Shown here piece after piece: positions 1 to 7,718 of a stretch of DNA of 12,317 bases. Every line of letters starts with the position of its first letter. The first letter of the stretch is position 1. Both the position numbers and the translations under genes were made by a program. Where the stretch lies: positions 1 to 12,317 of the forward strand of contig PIYH01000029.1 in NCBI GenBank assembly GCA_003601695.1, written 5' to 3'. The stretch is from Candidatus Bathyarchaeota archaeon (GTDB lineage: Archaea > Thermoproteota > Bathyarchaeia > Bathyarchaeales > DTEX01). The notes beneath the pieces are model-generated. The model made no database searches and was not told the DNA's origin. It worked only from the letters and a program-made list of their open reading frames with translations.

Positions 1-561
1 GGCATATTCGTAATATATCTCCATTCGGTCACTCTGTATATATTCAGCATCCCACTCACACCCGAGCCATTTAAGATCCTCTCTTATTAAATCATAAAAC
101 TCAAGAGATGTCCTCTTTATTCTAGGATCAGTATCCTCAAACCTCAAGATGAAGCGGCCATCATACATCCTTGCATATTCATAGCTTAGAATTATTGCCC
201 TAGCTGAGCCTATGTGTAAGACACAGTCAGGATTAGGAGCGAACCGCGTGACTACCTGTTATTTGTCTACATTCGGAAGAGGAGGAAGCTTCTTTTCCTC
301 TTCAATCTTCTTTTTTTCTTCTAAAAGTATCTCTGGCCACATATTTCGTGCAATGCTTATTTGTTGCTCTAGCGTGAGGCTATTGACCTCCTCAACTATC
401 TCTTTAGTTAAGTGGAACAGATCCCTTGCCTTTTCTCGAAGGCTGGGATTCTCACCTATAAGTCTACTCATAACGGCTTTCGCTTGAGCCTTTCCTTCAT
501 GTTTAATTGCATTTTCTAAAGCTATCCTTTTAATCTTCTCTTTGACCTCTTCTTTCTCCAA
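1..561 (-). CDS. gltX: Glutamyl-tRNA synthetase, archaeal type, 5' part only, interrupted by an in-frame TAA
   Basis: This gene charges tRNA-Glu (and in many archaea tRNA-Gln) with glutamate. Residues 1-100 form the helical N-terminal extension typical of archaeal GluRS, ending in LPPLPNVDK. A TAA at 259-261 follows. The same frame then continues with no indel into the class I catalytic core: VVTRFAPNPD, the HIGH-type motif as HIGS (LHIGSARA), EYARMYDGRFILRFEDTDPR, and on to the window edge at codon 187. The rest of the family's roughly 550 residues lies outside the window. The start is a TTG at 559-561 with GGGA eight bases upstream, 26 nt after the idsA stop. No ATG, GTG or TTG lies between the TAA and the HIGH-type motif, so reinitiation could not restore a complete active site. 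Either the gene is broken in this genome or copy, or the stop is a sequence error, or it is read through. Family assignment is firm; functional status is open. Confidence 0.88.
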
Positions 562-587
562 GAATCTTCCCAGCTTATTTCTGTGAT

Positions 588-1697
588 CTAAATTTTTCGC
601 TTAACTAAGTATTTCACGAGGCTTCTCAGTTTTTCTTTTGCCTCTGAGGGAGGAAGCACCTTATCGACTTCAGCCCAGCTATTCTTCACCATATCAGCTG
701 CAACTCTTTTCGCGTAATCGATCGATCCATACTTTTTAATTATGCTTATTGCCATGTTTTTTTCGGCTTCATCACTGCTGTGTGCCTCAAGTATCTCTAT
801 GAGCTTTTTTCTATCCGATGCGCTTGCTTTCTTTATTGTATGTATCACCATAAGGGTTAGTTTTCCTTCAGTTATATCCTTGCCTAATCCTCCCTTTCCC
901 TTAGCGAATTCTTCACTAACAAGATCAAGTATATCATCTTGAATCTGGAAGGCTATTCCCAGAGATTCAGCGAATTTCCCCATAGTCTCTACTACGCTGT
1001 CGTCTGCTCCCGCAATGACACATGCCATCTTCGCAGCCATCCTAGCCAACGTCCCAGTTTTGTAGGCGCACATCTGAAAATATTCCTTCTCGGATACTTC
1101 ATAAGGTGAAACTAGGCCCTTGTGCCAAGCGATGTCTATAGCTTGACCTAAGCTTAAGTTCACCATTTCTTGGATGTAGATTTCATAGAGCTTATTCATC
1201 TTTTCCGGAGGCATCTTATTCTTTTTGAAAATCAAAGCGATCATGGGTAAGAAGAACATGAAGTTTGAGAGATTCACCGCTACATCGAGACCGAAGATAC
1301 GATATGTACATGGTTTCCCTCGTCTTAAATCTGACTGGTCTTCTACATCGTCAGCTATCAATGTTCCATTATGAATGATCTCGGGAATAACTGCGAAGTC
1401 AAGTACATCTTCAGAGTTAACGCCTAGGGATTCGCAGATTAAGAGAAAAAGAGATGGTCTCCAACGTTTTCCTCCTCTGTCAAGAAAGTCCCAGAAAGGA
1501 TCTGCTATAGCCTTGTTTAAAGCTTCGAGGTCAAGTTTGTATCTGGGCGGAAAGATTCTAAATATTAAGGAATTATCATCGATCTTTCTGGGCATATACT
1601 TTTCGATATATTGATCTATTATTCGTGCCCTTTCTCTGAGAAAATCTACTATTTCCTCATCTGCCCTCGTCTCACATTCAGCCTCCTCTTCTCGCAT
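588..1697 (-). CDS. idsA: Geranylgeranyl diphosphate synthase-type polyprenyl synthase
   Basis: This enzyme condenses IPP with allylic diphosphates to make the C20 (or longer) chains of archaeal ether lipids. All class I trans-prenyltransferase landmarks are present: GGKRWRP (75-81), the first Asp-rich motif DDVED (116-120) followed by LRRG (124-127), and the second Asp-rich motif QIQDDILD (251-258). At 369 aa it is longer than the usual 300-330 aa because of an N-terminal extension of about 40 residues. The residue five before the first motif, which sets product length in many family members, is Gly111 rather than the bulky Tyr/Phe of classic archaeal enzymes. The surrounding HNGTLIADD...LRRG pattern resembles eukaryotic-type GGPP synthases. 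The ATG start overlaps the end of the IPP isomerase gene by 20 nt and has no clear ribosome-binding site, so translation is probably coupled. No better in-frame start is visible. The exact chain length made is not certain. Confidence 0.9.
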   Translation of the reverse strand: MREEEAECETRADEEIVDFLRERARIIDQYIEKYMPRKIDDNSLIFRIFPPRYKLDLEALNKAIADPFWDFLDRGGKRWRPSLFLLICESLGVNSEDVLDFAVIPEIIHNGTLIADDVEDQSDLRRGKPCTYRIFGLDVAVNLSNFMFFLPMIALIFKKNKMPPEKMNKLYEIYIQEMVNLSLGQAIDIAWHKGLVSPYEVSEKEYFQMCAYKTGTLARMAAKMACVIAGADDSVVETMGKFAESLGIAFQIQDDILDLVSEEFAKGKGGLGKDITEGKLTLMVIHTIKKASASDRKKLIEILEAHSSDEAEKNMAISIIKKYGSIDYAKRVAADMVKNSWAEVDKVLPPSEAKEKLRSLVKYLVKRKI

Positions 1698-2799
1698 ATG
1701 ATTCTATATCAAATCCTCTAATCCTAAGCCATTCAGCCGTTCTACCCAACACAACGAGAGGAGCATTTTTAAGATCCTCTATGGAAGAGGCTCCCACAAG
1801 AAACATAGATGTTGCAAGCTGATGAATAAACATCTCAAGTTTCTTTTTAACCTCCTCAGCTCCTTTCGTAGCTGGTTCTAGTATTGGAAGAGCGAATCCA
1901 GCGAGATCCGCTCCCAATCCTATAGCTTTAGCAATGTCAAGTCCCGATCTTATTCCTCCAGAGGCAATAACTGGAATATTAACAGACTGGACAACCTCAA
2001 CTATGCTCACAGCGGTTGGTATTCCCCAATCCCAAAACTCCTCTCCAGTCTTTTCGGTTAAGTGATTTCCCCTCTTACGTGCTCTATAAAACTCTACGGC
2101 TGCCCAGCTTGTCCCTCCAGCACCCGCAACATCGATTCCTGCGATTCCTGCTTTCTCAAGTCTTCTCGCATCCTCAGCAGAGACCCCGGACCCCGCCTCC
2201 TTAACTATCATGGGAACACTAAGCCCCTCCACTATCCGGCTTATCTTTTCTAATGCTCCATGATAGAATGTTTCGCCTTCTGGCTGAATTGCTTCTTGAA
2301 GTGGATTTAAATGTATAATTAACGCATCAGCCTCAATCATATCTATGATTCTCTCTAAATCCTTAACTTTATAGTCTCGTATGATTTGCGGGGCTCCTAT
2401 GTTCGCCGCTATAAAAGCGTTCGGAGCCTTTTTTCTAACAATAGCATACGTCCTTTCTACGCTTGGATTCTCTAAGGCTACTCTTTGACTTCCAACTCCC
2501 ATACCCAAGCCTAGTTCCTCAACTGCCTCCGCTATTGAAGCATTTATCTTCAATGCTTCCTCGGTTCCTCCAGTTATGCTTGAAATCATGACTGGAGCTG
2601 AGAATCTATAGCCGAAGACCTCTGTGGCTAAGTCTATGTCATCCATGCTTATCTCCGGCAAGGCTCTATGTATGAAGAATACATCCTCGAAGCCCGTCGT
2701 TATATTTTTAGCCTCGACATTCTTGCTTAAGCAGATACGGATGTGATCAATTTTTCTCTCTTTAATGGGTTCCCTTTCACCGCCTAATTCTCGTCCCAA
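1678..2799 (-). CDS. fni: Isopentenyl-diphosphate delta-isomerase, type 2 (FMN-dependent)
   Basis: This enzyme interconverts IPP and DMAPP using reduced FMN, providing the allylic primer for the prenyl synthase encoded next. The sequence shows the type 2 TIM-barrel signatures in order: MISSITGGT (71-79), GSQRVALENP (103-112), NIGAPQ (133-138), HLNPLQE with the following QPEG (163-175) that carries the metal and active-site residues, VKEAGSGVS (199-207), the GGT flavin-phosphate region (228-230) and ASGGIRSG (279-286). At 373 aa it has normal length. The start is probably the TTG at 2797-2799, with GGAGA and AAGG just upstream. It lies 23 nt inside the end of the isopentenyl phosphate kinase gene, and the stop lies 20 nt inside idsA. 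These overlaps suggest coupled translation. No ATG is available near the N-terminus, so the exact start is less certain than the family. Confidence 0.94.
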   Translation of the reverse strand: MGRELGGEREPIKERKIDHIRICLSKNVEAKNITTGFEDVFFIHRALPEISMDDIDLATEVFGYRFSAPVMISSITGGTEEALKINASIAEAVEELGLGMGVGSQRVALENPSVERTYAIVRKKAPNAFIAANIGAPQIIRDYKVKDLERIIDMIEADALIIHLNPLQEAIQPEGETFYHGALEKISRIVEGLSVPMIVKEAGSGVSAEDARRLEKAGIAGIDVAGAGGTSWAAVEFYRARKRGNHLTEKTGEEFWDWGIPTAVSIVEVVQSVNIPVIASGGIRSGLDIAKAIGLGADLAGFALPILEPATKGAEEVKKKLEMFIHQLATSMFLVGASSIEDLKNAPLVVLGRTAEWLRIRGFDIESYARRGG

Positions 2800-3586
2800 C
2801 TACCTTTTCTCCTATAAGAGCTTTGTAAATATTATTTGGCGATAACGCATTTACTATAAGAACGTCGATTCCATACTCAACAGCGACTTTGAGTTCCAGT
2901 ATTTTTCCCATCATCCCTCCAGTTACATCTGGAGCTCGGCTTCCACCAACTCTCTCCATTATCTTTTCAATATCCTTTAATGACAACTCAGATAATAATC
3001 GAGCCGACGGATCTCTTTTAGGATCCGAATCATACACTCCATCTACATCTAATCCCATTATAATCCTTTCAGCATCCAGTTTAACCGCGAGGTAAGCAGC
3101 TATCTGATCTCCTGAGAGAATAGTGAATCCCAACTCATCATCAAATACTACATCCCCATAAAGTACTGGTACAAGATCAATTTCAAGAGCCTTCACCAGA
3201 GCCTTCAAATCAAACATGCGTATCCGGCCTTTTTCGGTGATTACAAAGGAGGACGGGGCGAATCTGAATGCTGGAATTCCGCATTCTAAAAGGCTTCTGA
3301 TTATTAGGCTACTCAGATCTACCATCGCCTCATGAGTTTCCGAGAATCCGAATCTCTGAGAATACTTCTTGAATCCGCCCATTATATTATATTTCTTTGC
3401 TAATGGATGACCATAGCTTCCACCTCCATGAATTATTATAAGCGGCTTAGAGTCGGCCTTGCGAATCTCCTTCGCTAAACGTTTGATAGCCTTAGTATTT
3501 GGAGTTAAGGGCTTACTCTTCTCCGTAACCACGGATCCGCCAAGCTTCAAGATCGTTAATTTACTTCTCAATAATGATGCCCTCAT
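2777..3586 (-). CDS. ipk: Isopentenyl phosphate kinase
   Basis: This kinase phosphorylates isopentenyl phosphate to IPP with ATP, the last kinase step of the archaeal variant of the mevalonate pathway. It belongs to the amino acid kinase fold: KLGGS (14-18), HGGGSYGH (53-60) containing the conserved substrate-binding histidine His60, LSGDQIA (158-164), a nucleotide-site segment GLDVDGVYDSDP (178-189) and DVTGGMMGK (220-228). The 269 aa length is normal. Its presence between mevalonate kinase and IPP isomerase fits the pathway order exactly. The listed ATG overlaps the mevalonate kinase gene by 26 nt. A TTG five codons later (3571) has GAGGG about nine bases upstream and is an equally good start, so the N-terminus is uncertain by five residues. 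Confidence 0.94.
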   Translation of the reverse strand: MRASLLRSKLTILKLGGSVVTEKSKPLTPNTKAIKRLAKEIRKADSKPLIIIHGGGSYGHPLAKKYNIMGGFKKYSQRFGFSETHEAMVDLSSLIIRSLLECGIPAFRFAPSSFVITEKGRIRMFDLKALVKALEIDLVPVLYGDVVFDDELGFTILSGDQIAAYLAVKLDAERIIMGLDVDGVYDSDPKRDPSARLLSELSLKDIEKIMERVGGSRAPDVTGGMMGKILELKVAVEYGIDVLIVNALSPNNIYKALIGEKVVGTRIRR

Positions 3587-4541
3587 CAGTTTTTTCTGTA
3601 ACTAGAACCTCTCCTCCCGCCTCCTTAATGGCGTAAGCAACATCTATGATCTTCTCGGGATGAGCAAGAGCAATCATGCATCCCCCGCCGCCGGCGCCAG
3701 TGAGCTTCGCCCCCAATGCGCCAGCCTTCCTCGCCGCATAGATGAGCTCTTCAAGTTCCCTGCATGAAACTCCTAATGCGCGGAGCAGTTCATGATTGAT
3801 ATTCATGAGTTCCCCTAGAGTTTCCAAGTCCCCTTCACGAAGAGCCCTTATGCTTCTCTTAACGATCTCTCCGCCCGCCCTTATGATTTTTCCCACGATT
3901 AGCGGGTATCTTCTCCGTAACTCGTTTACCTTTGCGACGAGTTTACCAGTTGACCTCTCTTTTCCAGTATTCCCAATTACTAGAGGAAGATCGACGTTAA
4001 TTTTTAATCTACGTATTGGTTTTGATCGACAGTACCATAAGATTCCTCCATATGTCGAAACTGCTGGATCCACTCCTGAAGGAGTTTCATGAACAATCTT
4101 TTCAGCATCAAATGCTACTTTAAAGATAGCGTCCTTCGATACTTTAGGATTAAATATAGAAAAGATAGCTGATGCTGATGCTACCGAGACCGCTGCAGAT
4201 GAGCCTAGACCGGCACCTATAGGTATTGAGGATTCAATGTTGATGTTTACGCCGAATCCCGGATTGTATTTTCTAATAGCTTCCTTCACAATGGCGCATA
4301 TGGGTTTAAGTTTTTCTCTCGCCCTCTCTCCTCCCCTCTGAGGATGAAATTCATCATTTACAAAGAATCCGGAGACACCTATATTCTTAGACTCTATGAA
4401 TATTTTTTGATCATTCCTCATCTCAACTGTTACCGTCGCCCTTTTATTTATCGCCAGCACTATTGCCGGTTCTCCATGAACTACGAAGTGCTCTCCTAAG
4501 AGGATAACCTTCGCGGGAGCTGATGCCTTTATCCTCTTCAA
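3561..4541 (-). CDS. mvk: Mevalonate kinase
   Basis: This GHMP-family kinase converts mevalonate to mevalonate 5-phosphate in the cytoplasm, the first committed kinase step toward isoprenoid lipids. All three GHMP motifs are visible: PAKVILLGEHFVVHG (9-23), the ATP-binding loop PIGAGLGSSAA (107-117) and KLTGAGGGGC (279-288). The catalytic aspartate is Asp158 in SGVDPAVS. The length of 326 aa is typical for archaeal MvK. The start is a TTG at 4539-4541 with a well-placed GGAGA seven bases upstream; no ATG fits better. It heads the isoprenoid set (mvk-ipk-fni-idsA) and is the only junction in the cluster where the gap to the upstream gene (125 nt after rps2) contains a good TATA box, so it probably has its own promoter in addition to read-through. 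Confidence 0.95.
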   Translation of the reverse strand: MKRIKASAPAKVILLGEHFVVHGEPAIVLAINKRATVTVEMRNDQKIFIESKNIGVSGFFVNDEFHPQRGGERAREKLKPICAIVKEAIRKYNPGFGVNINIESSIPIGAGLGSSAAVSVASASAIFSIFNPKVSKDAIFKVAFDAEKIVHETPSGVDPAVSTYGGILWYCRSKPIRRLKINVDLPLVIGNTGKERSTGKLVAKVNELRRRYPLIVGKIIRAGGEIVKRSIRALREGDLETLGELMNINHELLRALGVSCRELEELIYAARKAGALGAKLTGAGGGGCMIALAHPEKIIDVAYAIKEAGGEVLVTEKTDEGIIIEK

Positions 4542-4613
4542 TGAGCAATCTCCATAATGAATGTTTAATGTTTCTTTCAGTTTAAACTAAAAGTCAATAA
4601 GACAGATTGAGGC

Positions 4614-4621
4614 TATATAAA
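4614..4621 (-). promoter_or_regulatory. Putative TATA box for the mvk-ipk-fni-idsA operon
   Basis: The minus strand reads TTTATATA here, the archaeal TATA consensus, preceded by a purine-containing stretch (CGATAA) that could serve as the TFB-recognition element. Transcription would start about 22-26 bases downstream, giving a 5' untranslated region of about 50 nt before the TTG of mvk. It lies in the 125-nt gap after rps2, the widest gap in this part of the cluster. Assigned by position and consensus only. Confidence 0.5.
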
Positions 4622-4666
4622 TTATCGTTCCATTGAATTAGTTAAAGGGGAATCTCATAAAATTCT

Positions 4667-5332
4667 TTAGGTCTTCTCGGTTATTTTAACTTCAAAATCC
4701 TCGATTGAGAAATTTATATCCCCGTCTGGAGGAATCTCACCTCTCTCACGTAGTACTTGTCTAGCGAGAAGCCAGTAGATGACGGCTAAGGCTTTTCTTC
4801 CCTTATTATTTGTCGGTATAACTAAGTCTATGTTGCTGAAGTTATTATCCGTACTACAGAGCGCAACTACAGGTATGCCTAGTCTGGAGGCCTCCTCTAC
4901 AGCTTGTGAATCGGCTCTAGGATCAGAAACCACTATCACATCGGGTTCTATGCGGTTAGGATACAGCGGATTTGTCAGCATTCCCGGAATAAAACGTCCA
5001 ATGATCGAAATGCAACCGACGGTTTTACAGAATTTATTAACAGGCTCACGTGCATAAAGCCTTGCGGCAACAACAGCTATCTTTGAAGGTTCAAATCGCG
5101 CAAGAAACTTCGCGGCGATCCTTATACGTTCATCGGTTTTGTTTAGGTCTAAAACAAAAAGTCCGTCTGGCCTCACCCTATAGATGAAGGGCTCCATATC
5201 TTTAGTTTTTATCTTCGTCCCTATGTGGATTCCTGCAGATAATAGTTCATCTTGGGGAAGTAAAAGTTCCTTTTCCTCAGTCTGGCTTTCTTCACTGATT
5301 TTTTCTTCTTCCTCATCATCTTTCTCCGGCAT
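4667..5332 (-). CDS. rps2: Small ribosomal subunit protein S2 (uS2), archaeal type
   Basis: This is a structural protein of the 30S subunit. The S2 family is recognised by LLSAGIHIGTK (30-40), GLFVLDLNKTDERI, the RFIPGMLTNP segment, DVIVVSDPRADSQAVEEASRLGIPVVAL and IPTNNKGRKALAVIYWLLARQVL. The length of 221 aa is in the archaeal range. The first 27 residues are strongly acidic (EKDDEEEE and following Glu), a low-complexity extension seen in various archaeal S2 proteins. The ATG has a GGGGAAGAG ribosome-binding site directly before it and follows the enolase stop by 12 nt, as in many archaeal eno-rps2 pairs. The gene is intact. Confidence 0.96.
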   Translation of the reverse strand: MPEKDDEEEEKISEESQTEEKELLLPQDELLSAGIHIGTKIKTKDMEPFIYRVRPDGLFVLDLNKTDERIRIAAKFLARFEPSKIAVVAARLYAREPVNKFCKTVGCISIIGRFIPGMLTNPLYPNRIEPDVIVVSDPRADSQAVEEASRLGIPVVALCSTDNNFSNIDLVIPTNNKGRKALAVIYWLLARQVLRERGEIPPDGDINFSIEDFEVKITEKT

Positions 5333-5344
5333 CTCTTCCCCTCG

Positions 5345-6595
5345 CTAAACCTTTAATCTAGCCATTCGAGCTCTTTCACCGAGCTCCTCTTCAATGCGGA
5401 TAAGCTCATTAAGCTTCGCTATTCTTTCTCCCCCAACTACTCCGGTCTTTATGATCGGGGCGCCGAATCCCACGGCTAAATGCGCAATGTGATATGCTTC
5501 TGTTTCTCCCGATCTATGCGAGACCACGGGTACATATCCATTTTCTTGTGCGAGCTTAGTTGTTTTCCAAGTATCAGTTAATGTTCCTATCTGATTCATT
5601 TTTATGATGATCGCGTTTCCGGCACGCATCGATATGCCCTTCTGCAGCCTCTTAGAGTTCGTGACGAATAGGTCATCTCCGCATATAAGGCATCCTCGTG
5701 CCTTAGATGTCAACTCCTTAAATCCTTCAAAATCATCTTCATGTAAGGGGTCCTCAACATACACTAGATTATACTTTTCAATTATGTCTAAAATATACTC
5801 GATCTGTTCTTCAGTGTCACGTTTAACTCCATCTCTCTCGTATACATATACCTTCTTCTCAGGATCCCAGAGTGAAGAAGCCGCGACATCTACTCCCGCT
5901 CGGCATTCGAAGCCGAATTCCTCGGAGACTTCTCTGCATGCGGTTGTTAATGCTTCCAAGGCTTGATCATTTGAGATATTGGGGGCCCACGCTCCTTCAT
6001 CGCCTTTTCCACCAGTGAATGTCCGATCCATCCTGCCTAATATCTCCTTGAGTTTTCCATGGATATCTGCATTGGCTTTGGCAGCATCTAGGAATGAACC
6101 GGCACCTAAGGGAAGTACTAAAAACTCTTGGATATCTGTCGCGTTTCCGAAGGCGTGCTTCCCGCCTCCAATCACATTGCCCAGCGGATATGGAAGAGAA
6201 GAATTCATTATTCCTCCTAAGTATTGACATAGTGATAGTCCATAGGAATCTGCAGCTGCGTCAGCAACCGCCAAAGATACCGCATAGGCAGTATTTCCTC
6301 CTATATTTCGAAAGTTTTCCGTATCATCTATCTCATGGAGAATAGAGTCTATCTCTTCTTGGTCGTCTGCATAAAGCCCGATTATCTCCGGAGCAATAGA
6401 TTCTTCTACTTTCTTTACGGCCTCTTCCACTCCTCCATCAGGAAAAGGCGCAGCCTCAGCTCTTCCCGTACTCGCGCCGCTTGGAGCAGACGCCCTTCCG
6501 AATCCGTCAATCGTATACACATCAACCTCTATTGTAAGGTTTCCTCTGCTATTCAGAATCTGCCTTGCTTTCACATCCTCAATTACAGTTGACAT
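5345..6595 (-). CDS. eno: Phosphopyruvate hydratase (enolase)
   Basis: Enolase interconverts 2-phosphoglycerate and phosphoenolpyruvate in glycolysis and gluconeogenesis. With the start at the ATG of MSTVIEDVKARQILNSRGN the protein has 416 aa, the usual size. Numbered from there it shows the PSGASTG loop (38-44), GDEGAWAPN with catalytic Glu200, metal ligands Asp236 (GVDVAAS), Glu281 (YVEDPL) and Asp307 (GDD), catalytic Lys332 (IIIKMNQIGT), SHRSGE (359-364) and Lys383 (IKTG). An ATG 14 codons upstream is possible, but it would overlap rpoN and add residues outside the family alignment. The chosen ATG has AGGAGAT eight bases upstream and lies 4 nt after the rpoN stop. Its position between rpoN and rps2 is the normal archaeal arrangement. 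Confidence 0.95.
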   Translation of the reverse strand: MSTVIEDVKARQILNSRGNLTIEVDVYTIDGFGRASAPSGASTGRAEAAPFPDGGVEEAVKKVEESIAPEIIGLYADDQEEIDSILHEIDDTENFRNIGGNTAYAVSLAVADAAADSYGLSLCQYLGGIMNSSLPYPLGNVIGGGKHAFGNATDIQEFLVLPLGAGSFLDAAKANADIHGKLKEILGRMDRTFTGGKGDEGAWAPNISNDQALEALTTACREVSEEFGFECRAGVDVAASSLWDPEKKVYVYERDGVKRDTEEQIEYILDIIEKYNLVYVEDPLHEDDFEGFKELTSKARGCLICGDDLFVTNSKRLQKGISMRAGNAIIIKMNQIGTLTDTWKTTKLAQENGYVPVVSHRSGETEAYHIAHLAVGFGAPIIKTGVVGGERIAKLNELIRIEEELGERARMARLKV

Positions 6596-6599
6596 ACTT

Positions 6600-6824
6600 T
6601 TATCTCCTATCCTCGTTTTCATATTCCCTTTTCCCATAAAACTTTATGAGATCATCTATTATCTCAACGTGTGAGAGAAACATACGACGGCAACAGTAAC
6701 GTTTTATACCTAGATCATCTAGTACCTTGCCCGCGGGCTCGCCGTTTCTCACTCTCCTAATATATTCCTCCCATTTATCTCCGATGAGCTTACCACACGT
6801 AAAGCATCTTACGGGTATTATCAT
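6600..6824 (-). CDS. rpoN: DNA-directed RNA polymerase subunit N (Rpo10)
   Basis: This small zinc-binding subunit, the counterpart of eukaryotic Rpb10, helps hold the D/L platform of RNA polymerase together. The 74-aa protein starts MIIPVRCFTCGK with the CxxC pair and has the adjacent CC pair in IKRYCCRRMFLSHVE, so all four zinc ligands are present. It also keeps LDDLGIKRYCC and the conserved VEIIDDLIKF tail. The ATG is preceded by GGAGG with seven bases spacing and lies 24 nt after the S9 stop. The small subunit K (rpoK), which commonly follows rpoN in this archaeal cluster, is not here: eno begins 4 nt after the stop. Confidence 0.96.
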   Translation of the reverse strand: MIIPVRCFTCGKLIGDKWEEYIRRVRNGEPAGKVLDDLGIKRYCCRRMFLSHVEIIDDLIKFYGKREYENEDRR

Positions 6825-6848
6825 ATGATCGCCTCCATTCTTAAACTA

Positions 6849-7256
6849 TTACCTGTAGCTCTTCTGGAATCTTGCTCTTGCACCTGGACCTCCAAATTTC
6901 TTCGGTTCCTTCCGTCGGGGATCGCCGGCAAGCATGGTTCTATCATACTCCATAAATATTCTTCTGGAATGGGAACTTCTCGTCCAACGAACTAGGCCTC
7001 TAGCTACAGCCATTCTGCACGCTTCAGCCTGCCCCATGAATCCTCCTCCCCTCACCTTTATCTTTATATCTAGATTTTTCCAAACATCGCCCGCAAGTAG
7101 GAGAGGTTCACGTATCTTTTCTCGAGCCATCTCAGGCTCGTAGATCTCAAGAGGAATATTATTTATTCTTATTCTTCCTTTTCCCTCTTTAATGACAGCT
7201 CTCGCTATTGCCGTCTTGCGTTTTCCACTTATAACTAATACTTTCTTTGTGGGCAT
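6849..7256 (-). CDS. rps9: Small ribosomal subunit protein S9 (uS9)
   Basis: This is a 30S head protein whose C-terminal tail reaches the P-site tRNA. The family is clear from SGKRKTAIARAVIKEGKGRIRIN (10-32), the VRGGGFMGQAEACRMAVARGLVRW core and the basic C-terminus FGGPGARARFQKSYR, ending in the invariant KSYR-type tail. The length of 135 aa is normal for archaeal S9. The ATG is preceded by GGTGATGAG and lies 15 nt after the L13 stop, so the two genes are co-transcribed as in nearly all archaea. Confidence 0.97.
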   Translation of the reverse strand: MPTKKVLVISGKRKTAIARAVIKEGKGRIRINNIPLEIYEPEMAREKIREPLLLAGDVWKNLDIKIKVRGGGFMGQAEACRMAVARGLVRWTRSSHSRRIFMEYDRTMLAGDPRRKEPKKFGGPGARARFQKSYR

Positions 7257-7271
7257 CTCATCACCATTTTC

Positions 7272-7718
7272 TTATCCTTTCCAGCCTATGTTACGTGCAA
7301 GCTCATATATCCTTATGCATGGGCCTCTTAAATTTCTACCGTCAGCTTCAGGGATCTTCTCCATCTCTTTTCCTTCATAATTTTTTGGAATACCTATGTA
7401 AACTCTTAATCGCTTTAGCGCTTCCTTTCCACGCGGCTTTTTTCTCGGAAGCATCCCCCTAATTACTCTTTTCACGATTCTATCGGGTCTTCTAGGGTGA
7501 AGGGGACCTTTTCGGTAATGTCCAACTTGAAGAGAATCATGTTTCTCTCTTAGTATGCTTAGCCTTTTTCCGGAAATTATTGCCTTTTCAGCGTTTACAA
7601 TTATTACTTTCTCTCCATTTAAAAGCCTCTTAGCTACGTGGCTCGCCATCCTACCGAGTATTAATCCATCAGCATTGATTATAGTCTCTTCAGTTCCCTT
7701 ATTGATCATCCGCTTCAC
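7272..7718 (-). CDS. rpl13: Large ribosomal subunit protein L13 (uL13)
   Basis: This is a 50S assembly protein. Recognisable segments are INADGLILGRMASHVAKRLLNGEKVIIVNAEKA (14-46), the SGKR turn, KGPLHPRRPDRIVKRVIRGMLPRKKPRG and the LRVYIGIP strand. The length of 148 aa matches archaeal L13. The start is taken as a GTG at 7716-7718, which overlaps the TGA of L18e as GTGA, a coupling arrangement. An ATG three codons later (7709) is a possible alternative. Confidence 0.95.
   Translation of the reverse strand: MKRMINKGTEETIINADGLILGRMASHVAKRLLNGEKVIIVNAEKAIISGKRLSILREKHDSLQVGHYRKGPLHPRRPDRIVKRVIRGMLPRKKPRGKEALKRLRVYIGIPKNYEGKEMEKIPEADGRNLRGPCIRIYELARNIGWKG

Noticed and set aside
259..261. TAA as a reassigned or special codon in this organism
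   Set aside because: TAA is the natural stop of mvk, rpoN, rps9, rpl13, rpoD, rps11 and bpsA in this window, so a general recoding is not supported; pyrrolysine uses TAG, not TAA.
212..487. Plus-strand ORFs across the cluster (for example 212-487, 5604-5966, 9723-10121, 10980-11480)
   Set aside because: All lie opposite well-conserved minus-strand genes, lack family resemblance and show the Ser/Phe/Leu-rich composition of antisense shadows.
6596..6637. A longer enolase starting inside rpoN
   Set aside because: The extra 14 residues are the out-of-frame end of rpoN; the ATG at 6595 has a good RBS and matches the usual enolase start.
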